In this document: in pieces, positions 43,441 through 43,507 of the stretch
Layout of the letters: each line of letters begins with the position of its first letter
How positions within the stretch are numbered: the stretch's first letter is position 1
Assembly: GCF_000611645.1 (NCBI RefSeq)
Contig: NW_014013537.1
Location: 1-43,507 of the forward strand
DNA length: 43,507 bases
Reading direction: 5' to 3'
Origin: Monoraphidium neglectum
Lineage: Eukaryota > Chlorophyta > Chlorophyceae > Sphaeropleales > Selenastraceae
Program-made: the position numbers and the translations under genes
The notes under the pieces: model-generated
Seen by the model: only the letters and a program-made list of their open reading frames with translations
The model's database searches: none
What the model was told of the DNA's origin: nothing

Positions 43441-43507
43441 GGCAGCAGGGGCAGCAGGGGCAGGGACAGGCACAGGGACAGGGGCAGGGGCAGGGGCAGG
43501 GCCAGGG
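42652..43507 (+). CDS. Partial Gly/Gln-rich exon running off the window (frame not settled)
   Basis: An exon seems to start at 42652 after the acceptor CTCCACCCTGCAG. Two frames are open. One, with codons at 42654, 42657 and so on, stays open to the window end and reads charged and Gly-rich sequence (ARDFRVSLQHLARPEPDGG, DSPDLAIMRLDSDDHNNADD), then a long poly-Gln run and a Gly-Gln repeat. The other, phase 0 at 42652 (TEQDAMPPPDKKSAKQKKAR), stops at 43105-43107 and would join in phase to the alternative donor at 42428 of the previous gene. I favour the first because it has acidic and hydrophobic residues in protein-like order and an in-frame CAG run, but I cannot exclude the second. No family recognised. 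Confidence 0.4.
43327..43507. repeat. Compound CAG trinucleotide and GGGCAG-type hexamer repeat at the window end
   Basis: A CAG run of more than 20 units from about 43327 is interrupted by GGGCAG units, continues as CAG, and from about 43440 changes to repeats of GGGCAG, GGACAG and GCACAG up to the window end. In the open frame it reads as poly-Gln passing into a Gly-Gln repeat. The hexamers look like point-mutated descendants of CAG-CAG units. Confidence 0.93.

Overview
This is nuclear DNA of a eukaryote, most likely a GC-rich chlorophyte green alga (Chlorophyceae-like). The evidence is a high GC content, genes cut into many short exons with GTGCGC/GTGAGC donors and CAG acceptors, long in-frame CAG (poly-Gln) runs, dinucleotide microsatellites in introns, and plant-type protein families. 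I found no operons, ribosome binding sites, CRISPR arrays, insertion sequences or rRNA. I rebuilt the gene models by hand by joining splice sites that keep reading phase; most recognised models close to an exact multiple of three.

Left part (1-14.6 kb), all on the minus strand: the 3' part of an uncharacterised Ser/Pro/Gln-rich protein (1-2000); a complete 16-exon 3-ketoacyl-CoA synthase (3016-8171), which catalyses the condensing step of very-long-chain fatty-acid elongation; and a very large poly-Gln protein (8426-14586) with a 4.4-kb exon, which I do not recognise.

Middle part (15-27.9 kb): a small two-exon membrane protein (+, 15938-17018); a short SDR-like protein with a degraded nucleotide-binding motif (-, 17507-18629); a multi-pass membrane protein with a long Gly/Ser linker (+, 19214-21322); a ten-exon dihydroflavonol-reductase/cinnamoyl-CoA-reductase-like extended SDR (-, 22235-25731) with a probable GC-AG intron; and a small Gag1-like-clamp (DUF4050-like) protein (-, 26993-27867).

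Right part (28-43.5 kb): ribosomal protein uS10/RPS20 (+, 28949-29909) with a leader intron that ends exactly at the ATG; a histone deacetylase of the plant HDA14/bacterial type (-, 30230-32705 or 32792), also with a GC-AG intron; an HROB-like protein of homologous recombination (+, 32911-36374) that starts only about 120-205 bp from the deacetylase in divergent orientation; an unrecognised 270-aa ORF (+, 37247-38059); about 3 kb of gene-poor DNA with TG repeats; an unrecognised basic protein (+, 41281-42445); and a partial Gly/Gln-rich reading frame that ends in a compound CAG plus hexamer repeat at the window edge.

The genes are ordinary unlinked nuclear genes, not a cluster. The main points for follow-up are a perfect 34-bp-arm hairpin inside a KCS intron, two GC-AG introns, the head-to-head HDAC/HROB pair, the HROB assignment itself, and the pattern of microsatellites near 3' splice sites.
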